This document shows positions 18,270-27,913 of a stretch of 64,000 nt of DNA, piece after piece (position 1 is the stretch's first letter; each line of letters starts with the position of its first letter). Below the pieces are notes generated by a model, which was not told the origin of the DNA, did not search any database, and saw only the letters and a list, made by a program, of their open reading frames with translations. This DNA is from Ga0077555 sp963746315. Its GTDB lineage: Bacteria; Pseudomonadota; Alphaproteobacteria; Rhizobiales; Hyphomicrobiaceae. The position numbers were made by a program, and so were the translations under genes. The stretch covers positions 1 through 64,000 of the forward strand of contig CAVVAR010000005.1 in NCBI GenBank assembly GCA_963746315.1. The letters run 5' to 3'.

Positions 18270-19752
18270 CGTGGCGACCTGCCATCCACGCCGCGAGGGC
18301 GTCGCGCTCCGCCTCCGAGAAGTGCAGTCCGAGCTTACTACGCCGCCACAGGACGTCGTCGGCAGTGCGGGCCCACTCCTCGCGCATCAGCCAATCGACT
18401 TCGAACGCATAAAGATCAGCGCCGAAATGCGGCCCCAGATGTGCCACCGTGCAAGCCCCACCGAGGATCTCACGCGTTCGCGTTCCATACGCTCGCGCCA
18501 AGCGGCGGACGGTCGACGCCGGTAGGAATGCGAACTCTCGGATCAACTCGGCTACGAGTGCCTCGAAACCCGTGGCAGGGAAGTCTCCACCAGGTAGCCT
18601 TGTTCCCTTGGTCCAGGCTGTTCCTGCGCCCTTCAGCCACGGTTCGAGCTTTCCCAGCGAGGCCTCAGCCAGTCGGCGGTATGTGGTGATCTTGCCACCG
18701 AATGCGCTGAGCACGGGAGCTCTGCTCCGAGCTTTATCCAGCTCCAGAACGAAATCGCGCGTCACGCTTTGCGCCGCCTCCCCGTCATCGTGAAGAGGCC
18801 GGACGCCCGAATAGCTATGCACCACCTGTTCAGGCGTCACCGGCTTCGCGAAGTAGGCGCTGACGGCACCGCAGAGATATGCGACCTCGGACGCATCGAT
18901 ATGCACGGCGGATGGATCTCCGTTGAAATCGACGTCCGTGGTGCCGATGAGTGTGAAGTCTTCCTCATAGGGGATTGCGAAGACAATCCGCCCGTCGACG
19001 TTCTGAAATATATAGGCGCGATCGTGTGCAAAGAGCTTCTCGACGACGATGTGGCTACCCTTGACGAGTCGCACGTGAGCCTTGGCATTGCGGCCCAGTC
19101 GCGTCGTAAGCACGTCCTCGACCCAGGGACCGGCCGCGTTAACGAGAATGCGGGCCGTCTCGGTTCGATCCGCTCCGGTCGTGACGTCTCTCAATCGTAG
19201 CGTCCAGCTGGAGGTGCTCCGCTCCGCACGCACCATCTCGGTGCCGACGTGAATGACCGCTCCAAGCCGCGCAGCGTCGACAGCGTTTAGAATGACCAGG
19301 CGAGAATCCTGCACCCAGCAATCAGAGTACTCGAAGCCGCGTACGAACTGAGGCTTCAAGGCCAGGCCTGCTTGATCGCGGGTGAGATCTAGTCTGTTGC
19401 TTGAAGGCAGCAAGCGCCGCCCACCAATCCGATCGTAGAGTGCCAGTCCGAGACGGATCATCCAGGCTGGTCGCAGTCCTTGATGGTGGGGCAGGATGAA
19501 TCGCATCGGCCAAACGATGTGAGGTGCCATTTGCCAGAGCACCTCGCGCTCGGCTAGCGCCTCGGCCACCAGTCGGAGCTCGAAGTGCTCAAGATAGCGG
19601 AGCCCACCGTGGATGAGCTTTGTCGAGGCTGAGGACGTTCCGCTTGCCAAGTCCCCCTTCTCGACGAGGAGCACGGACAGGCCACGGCCGGCGGCGTCGC
19701 GAGCAATGCCGCAACCGTTAATGCCTCCGCCAATGATCGCAACGTCGTACAT
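18235..19752 (-). CDS. glpD: Aerobic glycerol-3-phosphate dehydrogenase
   Basis: 505-aa FAD enzyme on the inner membrane that oxidises sn-glycerol 3-phosphate to dihydroxyacetone phosphate and passes electrons to quinone. GGGINGCGIARDAAGRG (about residues 8-24) is the FAD-binding Rossmann motif; GTSSASTKLIHGGLRYLEHF is the GlpD hallmark; the C-terminal DVLWRRSKLGL is the conserved DAO-C end. The start is ATG 19752, directly before the Rossmann strand. No glpR, glpK or glpF gene is adjacent. Confidence 0.93.
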   Translation of the reverse strand: MYDVAIIGGGINGCGIARDAAGRGLSVLLVEKGDLASGTSSASTKLIHGGLRYLEHFELRLVAEALAEREVLWQMAPHIVWPMRFILPHHQGLRPAWMIRLGLALYDRIGGRRLLPSSNRLDLTRDQAGLALKPQFVRGFEYSDCWVQDSRLVILNAVDAARLGAVIHVGTEMVRAERSTSSWTLRLRDVTTGADRTETARILVNAAGPWVEDVLTTRLGRNAKAHVRLVKGSHIVVEKLFAHDRAYIFQNVDGRIVFAIPYEEDFTLIGTTDVDFNGDPSAVHIDASEVAYLCGAVSAYFAKPVTPEQVVHSYSGVRPLHDDGEAAQSVTRDFVLELDKARSRAPVLSAFGGKITTYRRLAEASLGKLEPWLKGAGTAWTKGTRLPGGDFPATGFEALVAELIREFAFLPASTVRRLARAYGTRTREILGGACTVAHLGPHFGADLYAFEVDWLMREEWARTADDVLWRRSKLGLHFSEAERDALAAWMAGRHVTTPGEQPRYA

Positions 19753-20073
19753 GAGCGGAATTTTAGCCCAAATCGACCCCGTCGGACAGTTGGACGAGAA
19801 GCCCCATCGAGCTGGGCTGGCCCGTCGTGCCGTCAACGTCCGAAATATGCGTTGGTGACTTAATATTTTACTTAAACAATCGCTTAGGTCTCTTTATCGC
19901 GCGATGGCGCTCTCTGTGGCGACCGACGTACCCGTAGTTGTACGGGCCAAGTCTCCGGTGTCGTTACCCATGCGACAGAACACTCGCGAACTTGCTGTTT
20001 GATCCATTGCAAAGCGAAGCAATGCGTAGTGATATGTTAATACTAGCACGGCGTAAAACTGAGGCGCGTGTAG
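19753..20073. promoter_or_regulatory. Divergent intergenic region glpD / wecG-like
   Basis: About 320 bp with AT-rich parts (19860-19880 and 20030-20050), suited to divergent promoters. No gene is supported; no operator was recognised. Confidence 0.3.
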
Positions 20074-20850
20074 ATGGTTGTGCGTGAGCTGAACATACAT
20101 AGGGATCGCTTTCTTGGAGCACCCGTCGATTTCGTATCGTGGGATCGTGCGGTCGAGTTGGCGACGCAAGCCATGGCAGAGCGCTTTCGCCTGCAGATGG
20201 GCGACGTGAATGTCTCCAAAGTGATAGATGCTCAGAGCGACCCAGAGCTTCAGAGATGCCTGGAGGAAAGCGATGTCGTCTGCGCTGACGGGATGGGGGT
20301 GATTTGGGGATGCCGTCTGCTTGGGATCCCCGTTGCGGATCGGGTCACGGGCATCGACCTGATGACTCGGATGCTCAAGGTGTGTGAAGAGCGTGGATTT
20401 CGGCCCTATTTTCTCGGGGCTAGCGAACAAGTCATCAAGGACCTGATCATCGCGCTCCAGCGGCAGCATCCCAATCTCAAAATTGCTGGTTGGCGCGACG
20501 GCTACTTCCGACCCGAGGATGGACCAGATGTCGTTGCTGAGATCAAGGCCAGCCGTGCTGACTGCCTCTTCGTGGGGATCTCCAGCCCCATAAAGGAGAA
20601 ATTCCTCAATCGCTACCGCGATGCGCTCGACGTGCCGCTGCAAATGGGCGTCGGCGGATCGTTCGACGTCCTGTCGGGACACGTCAAGCGCGCCCCGCGA
20701 CTGATTCAGCGCCTGGGCCTGGAGTGGCTGTTCCGCGTCCTGCAAGAGCCGCGTCGGTTGGCGCGCAGATACTATGTTTCCAACTCAAGATTCGTACTCT
20801 TGCTGCTGCGCAGTATGGTGCCTCGCGTCCGAGAGCGGTTGGGCTTTTAG
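20074..20850 (+). CDS. WecG/TagA/CpsF family glycosyltransferase
   Basis: 258 aa. This family (GT26) transfers a sugar such as N-acetylmannosaminuronate to a lipid-linked acceptor in surface polysaccharide synthesis, at the cytoplasmic face. Motifs: GDVNVSKV (about 42-49), ADGMGVIWGCRLLG, RVTGIDLM, FLGASEQVI, and VGISSPIKEKFL/MGVGGSFDVLSG near residues 170-205. Length and motif order are complete. There is no polysaccharide cluster around it; only the toroid protein downstream could be linked. Confidence 0.88.
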   Translation: MVVRELNIHRDRFLGAPVDFVSWDRAVELATQAMAERFRLQMGDVNVSKVIDAQSDPELQRCLEESDVVCADGMGVIWGCRLLGIPVADRVTGIDLMTRMLKVCEERGFRPYFLGASEQVIKDLIIALQRQHPNLKIAGWRDGYFRPEDGPDVVAEIKASRADCLFVGISSPIKEKFLNRYRDALDVPLQMGVGGSFDVLSGHVKRAPRLIQRLGLEWLFRVLQEPRRLARRYYVSNSRFVLLLLRSMVPRVRERLGF

Positions 20851-20956
20851 AAGGTCGACGCGGCTGCGAGCCCGCGATGCTGTTCCCTAAAGTCACGGAC
20901 ATCGGGCGTGTTGCGCCGCTAAAGTGGCGTAATGGTCGTGCCCTCAGCGTACCGAT

Positions 20957-22153
20957 ATGGTTTCGAGGCTCGAAGCGCAGATGTTGACCCATTTCATCAA
21001 GCGGGCGGTTGGCGACAGTGTGCAAGCTCATGTTGCCGCGCCAGCCCGGCGACCCGACAGAATCGCGGATGCGAATCTCGACGCAGCCATAGGCTGGCTT
21101 CAGCGATCCATCGAGGTTTGCGATGGTAAGGCATCGTCGAAGGGCTACCGCTTCATGAAGGGGTGGATGCCGCCCTATCCCGAGACGACCGGCTATATCA
21201 TTCCGACGCTGCTCGCACTTGCACGTGACGGGCGGTCTCCCGAGCTCGCCACGGCGGCAGAGTCGATGGGCCGATGGCTGGCCGGTATCCAGCTTCCGGA
21301 TGGGGGATATGCAGGCCGCGAATTCGGCGTGCAAAGCGACCCCGACGTGTTCGATACAGGCATGATTCTGCTCGGCTTCAACGCGCTGATCCACCGGGGT
21401 CTCGGTGAGGCTTATGCCACGCCGGCGCGACGGGCGGCCGAGTTTCTCGTGGCTTCCATGGATGAAAAGGGCTGCTTCGTCCGAAACATGAGCCACCAGA
21501 TTCTGCACGCCTATAATGTTCGGTCAGCGTGGGCCCTGATGGCCGCCGGAGAGCTTCTCGGCAAGCCTGCATTCGTCGATCGGGCTGCCGACTGTGCACG
21601 CTGGACCATTGGACAGCAAAACGAGCACGGCTTCTATCATTCGAACAACTTCAAGCCCGGTGGTAACGCCAATACTCACGGAACCGCCTATGTCATGCGC
21701 GGGCTCCTGCAGATTCACCACCTGAGTGGCGACGAGACGTGTCTTGCCTCCGTGCGGCGCGCCGCTGACCAGATCTGTCGGCTGGAGGAGCGCCACGGTC
21801 GCATCGCGGCTGAACTTGGCCCCGAGTGGCAGTATCTTTCCTCGCACATCTGCCTGACCGGCTATGCGCAGCTGGCCATTGTGCTCTATCGCCTCTTCAC
21901 GATCGGCGGCGAGCCACGTTATCGCGCGACTGCCGATCGGCTGCTCGCAGAGGTGGCGCGCTATCAGGCTCTCGATGTGGAAGGCGCACCCTGGCATGGT
22001 GCCATTGCCGGTTCGTTCCCGATCTACGGGCGTTACGCGCCGCTGCAGTATCCGAACTGGGCAACCAAATTCTTCATCGATGCCATTCTGGCGCAGCGCC
22101 ATGTCGGGGCTGGCAGGGCCGCGTGGCCTGAGCAGGATCGCTACGCCGGCTAA
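20957..22153 (+). CDS. Alpha/alpha-toroid protein, possibly polysaccharide-related
   Basis: 398 aa, apparently without a signal peptide. It has repeating helical segments with GG/W/Y-rich turns (WLQRSIEV, WLAGIQLPDGGYAGREF, FLVASMDEKGCFVRN, WTIGQQNEHGFYHSN), typical of six-hairpin toroids found in glycoside hydrolases, lyases and prenyl cyclases. It resembles the exopolysaccharide-locus proteins of the VpsJ kind. Specific catalytic residues cannot be assigned. It follows the WecG-like gene by 106 nt in the same direction, so a shared role in a surface glycan is plausible. The ATG at 20984 is an alternative start. Confidence 0.6.
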   Translation: MVSRLEAQMLTHFIKRAVGDSVQAHVAAPARRPDRIADANLDAAIGWLQRSIEVCDGKASSKGYRFMKGWMPPYPETTGYIIPTLLALARDGRSPELATAAESMGRWLAGIQLPDGGYAGREFGVQSDPDVFDTGMILLGFNALIHRGLGEAYATPARRAAEFLVASMDEKGCFVRNMSHQILHAYNVRSAWALMAAGELLGKPAFVDRAADCARWTIGQQNEHGFYHSNNFKPGGNANTHGTAYVMRGLLQIHHLSGDETCLASVRRAADQICRLEERHGRIAAELGPEWQYLSSHICLTGYAQLAIVLYRLFTIGGEPRYRATADRLLAEVARYQALDVEGAPWHGAIAGSFPIYGRYAPLQYPNWATKFFIDAILAQRHVGAGRAAWPEQDRYAG

Positions 22154-22193
22154 GGTGGCGAAGCTGAAGGCTGATTTCAGTCGCGCTGGGCAA

Positions 22194-23222
22194 TCAGTCA
22201 GGAACGGGTGCCGACGGATCGAGCAACCGCTCGGCCTTGAGATCTCGCCAAAGCTCCGAAGGTACATGCGCGGTCATGGCGGACACATTGCTGTGGACCT
22301 CCTCGGGATTCACCGCGCCAAGCGCCAGCGACGAGACCGCGGGATGACCGAGCGGGAAGCGCATTGCTGCTGTCGACAACGGCACGCCGTGGCTCAGGCA
22401 GATGCGCTCGATCCTCTGCACCTTGGCGATGATCTCGGGCGGAGCTGGTGTGTAATTGTAGCGGGCTCCTGCGATAGGGCCTGTGGCGAGGATGCCCGAG
22501 TTGAACACGCCGCCAAGCATGACGCCGACATTCTTTTCTTCGGCGATAGGCAATACCTCTGCCAGCGCAGGTTGCTCGAGAAGGGAGTAGCGGCCGGCCA
22601 TCAGGATGCAATCGAAGTCTCCGTCGCGAAGATACCGCGCCATGTACTCAGGATCGTTGAGCCCCAGTCCGATACCTTTGATGACACCTTCGCTCCTGAG
22701 GCGATCGAGCGCGCGGTAGGCCCCATCCATGGCCTCGCGATAGCGTTTCGGCCCCTCTTCAGGTCCGTGTGTCCATGCGTCGGCGTCATGGATCAGAACG
22801 ACATCGACGGCAGGAAGCCCGAGCCGGTGGAGTGATTGCTCGTGCGAGCGCATCGCGGCGTCGTAGCTGTAGTCGTTGGCCACGTCGAACTCGAGGCCGC
22901 CAACGAAGCGGCTGGTCCTGATCCGGCCCTTGGGTGCGGGAGCCAGAAGCCGCCCGACCTTCGTCGAGACGACATAGCTTCCCCTGGGGCGGCGCCTGAG
23001 TGCCGTGCCGACGCGGTGCTCGGCGCTGCCCTGACCATAAAGTGGCGCCGTGTCGAATAGCGTTACACCGGCTTTTGCGGCCGTTTCGACCGTGTCGATT
23101 GCCAAGCGGTCGTCAAGCACCTCGTAGATGTCGCCGAGCGGTGCGCTGCCGAAACCAAGCGCGCTCACCTCGAGACCAGTGCGGCCGAGGGTGCGCTTTG
23201 GAAGAGAGGCTGCACTGGTCAC
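22194..23222 (-). CDS. Aldo/keto reductase
   Basis: 342-aa TIM-barrel oxidoreductase, NAD(P)-dependent. The N-terminus LPKRTLGRTGLEVSALGFGSAPLG is represented by GRTGLEVSALGFG; the catalytic Asp-Tyr pair is in LFDTAPLYGQGSAE; Lys is in VVSTKVGRLL and His in VVLIHDAD. The profile fits the aldose/L-fucose or pyridoxal dehydrogenase branch. I prefer GTG 23222, because GGAGG lies about 8 nt upstream and the family sequence starts at once; the upstream extension is probably untranslated. Confidence 0.82.
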   Translation of the reverse strand: MTSAASLPKRTLGRTGLEVSALGFGSAPLGDIYEVLDDRLAIDTVETAAKAGVTLFDTAPLYGQGSAEHRVGTALRRRPRGSYVVSTKVGRLLAPAPKGRIRTSRFVGGLEFDVANDYSYDAAMRSHEQSLHRLGLPAVDVVLIHDADAWTHGPEEGPKRYREAMDGAYRALDRLRSEGVIKGIGLGLNDPEYMARYLRDGDFDCILMAGRYSLLEQPALAEVLPIAEEKNVGVMLGGVFNSGILATGPIAGARYNYTPAPPEIIAKVQRIERICLSHGVPLSTAAMRFPLGHPAVSSLALGAVNPEEVHSNVSAMTAHVPSELWRDLKAERLLDPSAPVPD

Positions 23223-23544
23223 CGAAAACCTCCAGGGTTGCACGTCATCGAGGCGTTCCGGCATCGTAGAGCGCGACATCGAAGCAACGCAACGACCGTT
23301 GCCATCAGACGATCGGTTAATGCCCAATGCCGCGAACGGTGGGCTTGTCGTGCACGGTCAGCAATGGAGTGTCCGTGCTCGATGCCAGGTTCGGACCCCT
23401 CATCGACGCGGCGTTGGATGCGATCGTGCGTTGGCCTCAGCTCTTTGCTGGCTCTCGGTTGCAGCAAGGATCATGCGCGGGTGGCGGGTGCTCCGGTAAC
23501 CAGAAGCCAAGTCCAGCGATGAAGCAATGAGGTTGCGACTTTCG

Positions 23545-25689
23545 TCAGAAGCCGCTCTCGCGGACGAGCACCAGCAGAAAGCGGTTCCAGAATCTCTGTA
23601 CAAGGCTCTCTGCGTCGGCGTGGACCTTCAGAAGTCCGACCTGTGGTGACCGCGGAGATGTTGGCCGGGGTCCGGTCGGATCCTCGGAAATCCGAGCGAT
23701 AATCGAATAGTGCGAGGTCAATGGTACGGCGTCGCGATGCAGCGAAATTCGCGTGGGAACCGATCCGCCGTAGCTTTCGGCAAGCTCCAGCTGATCGATG
23801 ACGGGACTGGGGGCTGCCGCAACGTCCGTTACGATGGCAGCACGGCTAGGCTGAAAGAGGTCGTTCGGGATAAATCGAGCGCGCATGCCTGGGCGGATGC
23901 GTGAAATGTCAGAAGCGGCGACGAGACCCCGTAGGCGTGCGCCGCCGTCACCCAATACGATGGCGAGGGGCTCCGACGGTGGAACCCAACGTCCTTCAGC
24001 CGCATGATCTACGAGCGATGTCAGATGTCCCGATCGAGGACTGACGACCGTTAACTCGGTTATTCGCTGTCGAATTCCCGACATGGATTTGTCGGCAGAC
24101 CATCGCTCGCGCTGCAGGATCGTCGCCATTTCCCGGTCCGTTAAGTCGCTGGTCTGGCGTTCCAATCGCAAGTCCAGAACGGCTGCCCTAAGTCGTGCCA
24201 GCCTCAACTCGTGCGAAAGTGTGGTCGAGGACAAGATCGCGAGCAATGTCCCCTGCTCTACGCTTGCACCCGCCCTCGCGCCCAAAGAAACAATCCTGGC
24301 TGGGACCGGGACGTGCAGGCGAGACACCTCGGCGGGCTCGAGGACAACCGGGACGGACACGGTCGTCGACCAGGGAACAATGAGGAGCGTGAGAATCAAG
24401 ATGCAGACGCTGAACGTCATCCACGTTCGACGCCGGGCGAGCAGCCGCTGTCTCATGGCGATCCACTCGCGGACCTCTTTCCAGAGTGGAAGAATTATGA
24501 AGTAGCCAATCTCGACTGCGAACAAGATGATGCCTAGAAGCTTAAAGAAGTAGTGATAAACGGCCAGCGCGATGGCTGTGAAAAGCACAGCGTGGTAGAT
24601 CCATATGCCCCAACCAAAGGCGACCATGATTCGGCGCAGCGCCAGCGACGTCTGCTCAGGCGGTGGTGCGCCAATGCCGAAAAGTATCTCGCGAAGCTGC
24701 CAGCGGGCAAGGCTCATGGCCCTGCTTTGCAGATTGGGCAGTCCGGTCACGTCTGCCAACAGATGATATCCGTCGAACTTCATGAACGGGTTCAGGTTGA
24801 AGGCAAGGCTGGTGAGCCATCCTGCGGTCGCAAGTGTGAATGCGATATCGCGTAGCGCGCCGGCAGGCAGGAATACCCAAACCAACGTGGCTATCACCGA
24901 GATGCTCAGATCGACGCCGATGCCGGCGGCGTCGATCGCAATGCGCGCCCGCTGCGATTGCAGCTTCCAGGCATCGGTAACGTCCACATAAAGTAGTGGT
25001 GCGCCCAATATAAATGCGACGCCGAGACTCGGAACGCGGCAGCCGAAGTGCACGGCAACGTAGCCATGTCCGAGCTCGTGCACGATTTTTACGCACGCGA
25101 TGGCGATCATCAGACCGGCTGCGCCACTCAGGGTTGCCATCTGCGAAAGGTTGGACGCGAACGAATCGAGCTCGCGCGAGACGAGAAGCAGTCCAATCAT
25201 TCCGGCGATCGACAGAGTGATGGCGGCGCTTCGAGTTCCGAGCCATCGGAGGCAGGGCAGTGTGGCCTGCAAGAATTGCTCGGGGCGTGCGAGAGGTACG
25301 CGAAAGAACAGATAGTTGTGCAGCAAGCGGCTGATATAGGCAGATCGACGCTTCTCCTCTGCCGCAAAGGCTTTGCGCCAGGAGCCGATGGCGGGATCGA
25401 TGGCTAGGCCGCTGGCGAGCAGAAACTCGGCGAAACCAGCAACATCCTGGCGGGTGACAATCTCCGAGTGCCTTTGCCAGCAGGCGTCGATGACCTCATC
25501 CGCGTTTGCAGCATCCTCCCAGACCGCGAGCATCGCGTAGTCTTTCTGGCTCAGGGCAGAGTAGCGATGTCGGAGTGGATCGTAGATCGTCCATAGGCGG
25601 TTACCTGCAAGGTCGGTTGCGCTTCCGATCAGGCGCAAATCGTGCAGCAACATTGGCAAGGCCGAGGCCGGTCGCGCCGGGTCGACCAT
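23545..25689 (-). CDS. Membrane M50 metalloprotease fused to HlyD-type adaptor
   Basis: 714 aa. An N-terminal soluble domain (about 1-110; PqqD-like in pattern, inference) precedes a multi-helix membrane part with the zinc site HELGH (204-208) and the third ligand in FDGYHL (D306). A last membrane segment (about 430-450) is followed by a periplasmic HlyD-like part with two lipoyl halves and a short hairpin. Such proteins are annotated as putative peptide zinc metalloproteases and occur with HlyD/TolC exporters; they may process or gate an exported protein. It ends a reverse-strand cluster and is its only uninterrupted gene. ATG 25689 is preferred; GTG 25704 is possible. It overlaps the hlyD gene upstream. 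Confidence 0.8.
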   Translation of the reverse strand: MVDPARPASALPMLLHDLRLIGSATDLAGNRLWTIYDPLRHRYSALSQKDYAMLAVWEDAANADEVIDACWQRHSEIVTRQDVAGFAEFLLASGLAIDPAIGSWRKAFAAEEKRRSAYISRLLHNYLFFRVPLARPEQFLQATLPCLRWLGTRSAAITLSIAGMIGLLLVSRELDSFASNLSQMATLSGAAGLMIAIACVKIVHELGHGYVAVHFGCRVPSLGVAFILGAPLLYVDVTDAWKLQSQRARIAIDAAGIGVDLSISVIATLVWVFLPAGALRDIAFTLATAGWLTSLAFNLNPFMKFDGYHLLADVTGLPNLQSRAMSLARWQLREILFGIGAPPPEQTSLALRRIMVAFGWGIWIYHAVLFTAIALAVYHYFFKLLGIILFAVEIGYFIILPLWKEVREWIAMRQRLLARRRTWMTFSVCILILTLLIVPWSTTVSVPVVLEPAEVSRLHVPVPARIVSLGARAGASVEQGTLLAILSSTTLSHELRLARLRAAVLDLRLERQTSDLTDREMATILQRERWSADKSMSGIRQRITELTVVSPRSGHLTSLVDHAAEGRWVPPSEPLAIVLGDGGARLRGLVAASDISRIRPGMRARFIPNDLFQPSRAAIVTDVAAAPSPVIDQLELAESYGGSVPTRISLHRDAVPLTSHYSIIARISEDPTGPRPTSPRSPQVGLLKVHADAESLVQRFWNRFLLVLVRESGF

Positions 25690-27110
25690 GATAGGGCGCC
25701 CCACTGTCTCAAAGCGGTCAAAGGACGGCGGAAAAAATAGAGGAAGAGCGGGGCGCGCTCGCCGAGGATCTGAGCGGTCCCACGGGATCCCAGCTGCAGT
25801 CGCTGGGTCCCTTGCTTCAAGCGAGCTGTCACGCGGTATGTCGCGATTTGCGCTTCGTCGATCCTAGCTTGGTAATCGACGTGCGATACCTCTGCCGCGG
25901 CAGCAGTGAGCGGATCGGAATCGAGGAACGCCTTCACCGGCAATCCCGGTGTAAGAACGATAGAATCCGCTGCCGGCAGCGCAATCTTCAACTCAGCGTC
26001 ACCCTCACGCGCTATGAGCATCAACCGATCGCCGATGCCGAGCGGCTTGCCCACTAAATCCTTCGGATCCGAGAAGACAGCAATTCCTGGTTGGATTGCG
26101 GTGACGACCGTCTGCCCCAGAATGTCTCTGGCATACTCGAGCTCGGCGAGCTTCAATGCCAGCTCTGCCCTCGCGATGCCAAGCTCCTGGCGACCGCGCG
26201 GGTCAGAGAATGCAAGGCTTGTTGCCTTCTCGACGCGCGCTGCGACGACCGCGACTTCTTTCTCCGCTACTTCGGCTTTGTTTCTCTGGACCGTATCCAT
26301 GATCTTGACCAGCGGAGTGCCAGCTGCGACCTCCTCATTAGGCCGGACGAGGATCTTCTGGACAATACCTTCGATCGGCATCGCGATGACGTCGGCGTTG
26401 CGTGGCACGACCTCCACTGGCGCGAGGACCGAAATCGGCACGGGAATGCAGCCGATCACGGTCATGAGCGCCAAGAGAGTGAGCCAAAGCCGGGTTCTGG
26501 AGCCCTTGCCATCTATTCGGCGGCGCGCGGTTCTCGATAGGAGGGCTCTCTCATGACCGAACGTCTCGCCGAGCCGCGCTGCGATCTTTCGATCTGCATC
26601 GAGCCAAATCGAACTCACGCACGAAGATGCCGCCAGCGTGCACTTTTCCGTCGGGCGACCAAAACGGCTGCCAGAGGAAAAACTGAAATGGATAGTCGCG
26701 CGTGAGCGGGTCATCGCTCTTGGCATATGCCGGGAGCTCGAACTCCGATGGCTGGGTGAGACCGACGTCCTTGCCCATACTCGCGACAATCGCTTCGATC
26801 CACTGGGCTAGCGGCGTCGATCGATCGATCGATCGATACGAGGTTGGAGATCGAAGCGATCTTCGTTTGCCCGTCACGGCATGCGAAGACGAACGCTTGT
26901 CGTGCACGTAGCATCTTCCGGGAATTCGTTGACGAACAGGGCGTCCAACTCGCGCAAAGATCGTGAGCGTCGTGCGTCTGATTCAAGTCTGAGCAGATAC
27001 GCGAATGGAGCTGCCGCGGTCTCGTTGACGGACGCGGCGGTGCTCGAGGCTTGCGGATCGCTCGACGGCGCCGGAACGGTGGTCAGGGCGCGCCGTTCAG
27101 TTGCGGTCAT
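25629..27110 (-). pseudogene. HlyD-type adaptor with GAF-like N-terminus, three frame breaks
   Basis: Starts at ATG 27110, overlapping the upstream stop as TGATG. Reading through the breaks gives a GAF-like domain (LLRLESDARRSRSLRELDAL ... ACRDGQTKIASISNLV ... PLAQWIEAIVASMG), one membrane helix (LWLTLLALMTVIGCIPV) and an HlyD body (APVEVVPRNADVIAMPIEG). The breaks are an extra T near 26933, a five-copy TCGA tract at 26817-26836 where four copies would keep frame, and an extra T near 26607. From 26607 onward the frame is open. The usual stop after RRPLTALRQW is missing, so it runs into the M50 gene. Confidence 0.8.
26817..26836. repeat. Tetranucleotide tract (TCGA)x5 inside the hlyD-type gene
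   Basis: Five perfect TCGA units, followed by a further T. On the coding strand, upstream ISNLV and downstream STPLAQWIEA are joined in frame with four units but not with five. Tracts of this kind change length by slipped-strand replication. Confidence 0.9.
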
Positions 27111-27857
27111 CAATTCCCTCTCGATGAGAAAAAGCCTGAGCCGCTCATTCCTGGGGTTAGTCCCTGCGGCGCGGAAACGACGCTGCCGATGAGCTTCAAG
27201 GTCTTGCTGACCGGGTCGACAACCGCGCCGAGCGAAGAGATCGTCGCCTCGACTTGGGCGCCGGCTAGCTCATCGACGACGAAAACGAAGCGCTGGCCAA
27301 CGCCAACAGTTGCCAACAGAGACGAGGGAAAAATCATTTCGATCTCGTGCTTGGCATCCTCGACAATCGAGAGATAAGGCCGCTGCGGGGTTGTGAACTC
27401 GAGAGGCCGCAAGGGGGACTCGGCGACCTTGCCTGAAAATGGTGCGAAGACCTTGCAGTCCTCCACTCGCGCCTCGAGGCTCGCAACCTCTCCGGTCGCT
27501 TTCTCAAGGCGGGCTTTTGCAATCTCGAGATCGTTGCGTCCGATCGCTTTGAAGCGCTGCAGGCTGAGGCTGCTGGCAACATGCAGCTCTGCCTCGCGGA
27601 AGCTACCCCGCATCGCCGCAAGCTGCATTCTGACGACGACAATCAAACTCCACGAGCAGGTCGGTGGCCTTGAATTGTTCTCCTTCGCGGAAGGGGAGGC
27701 GCGCGATCCGCATGGGGATGTCGGTCGATAGCGCCGCCTGATTGACTGCTCGCACGATGCCGCGCACGGGGAGATCGTTGGCCTCTGCGAATCCTGCTGT
27801 GGCAGAGAACGCAGCCACAATCGCGCAACGCGCCAGCAAGGGGATGTGGCGCCACAT
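27110..27857 (-). pseudogene. Periplasmic adaptor subunit (RND/HlyD type), one frameshift
   Basis: The N-terminal part (signal peptide in WRHIPLLARCAIVAAFSATAG, then NDLPVRGIVRAVNQAALST and LPFREGEQF, the first lipoyl half) runs to about 27638. One extra T on the coding strand near 27635 shifts the frame. The rest (SLQRFKAIGRNDLEIAKARL coiled coil, APFSGKVAESPLRPLEF second lipoyl half, then a beta-barrel) ends at 27110. Corrected length is about 248 aa. The start is ATG 27857 or a TTG at 27917. It would link an inner-membrane transporter to a TolC channel. Confidence 0.75.
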
Positions 27858-27913
27858 GGGCGTCACATCGCTTTCTGGAGATTGGAGAGACAATGGCAAT
27901 TGCGTTCCCTTTT

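Noticed and set aside
19894..20745. 283-aa reverse frame opposite the WecG-like gene
   Set aside because: Complementary shadow of a clear glycosyltransferase gene, with no recognisable domain.
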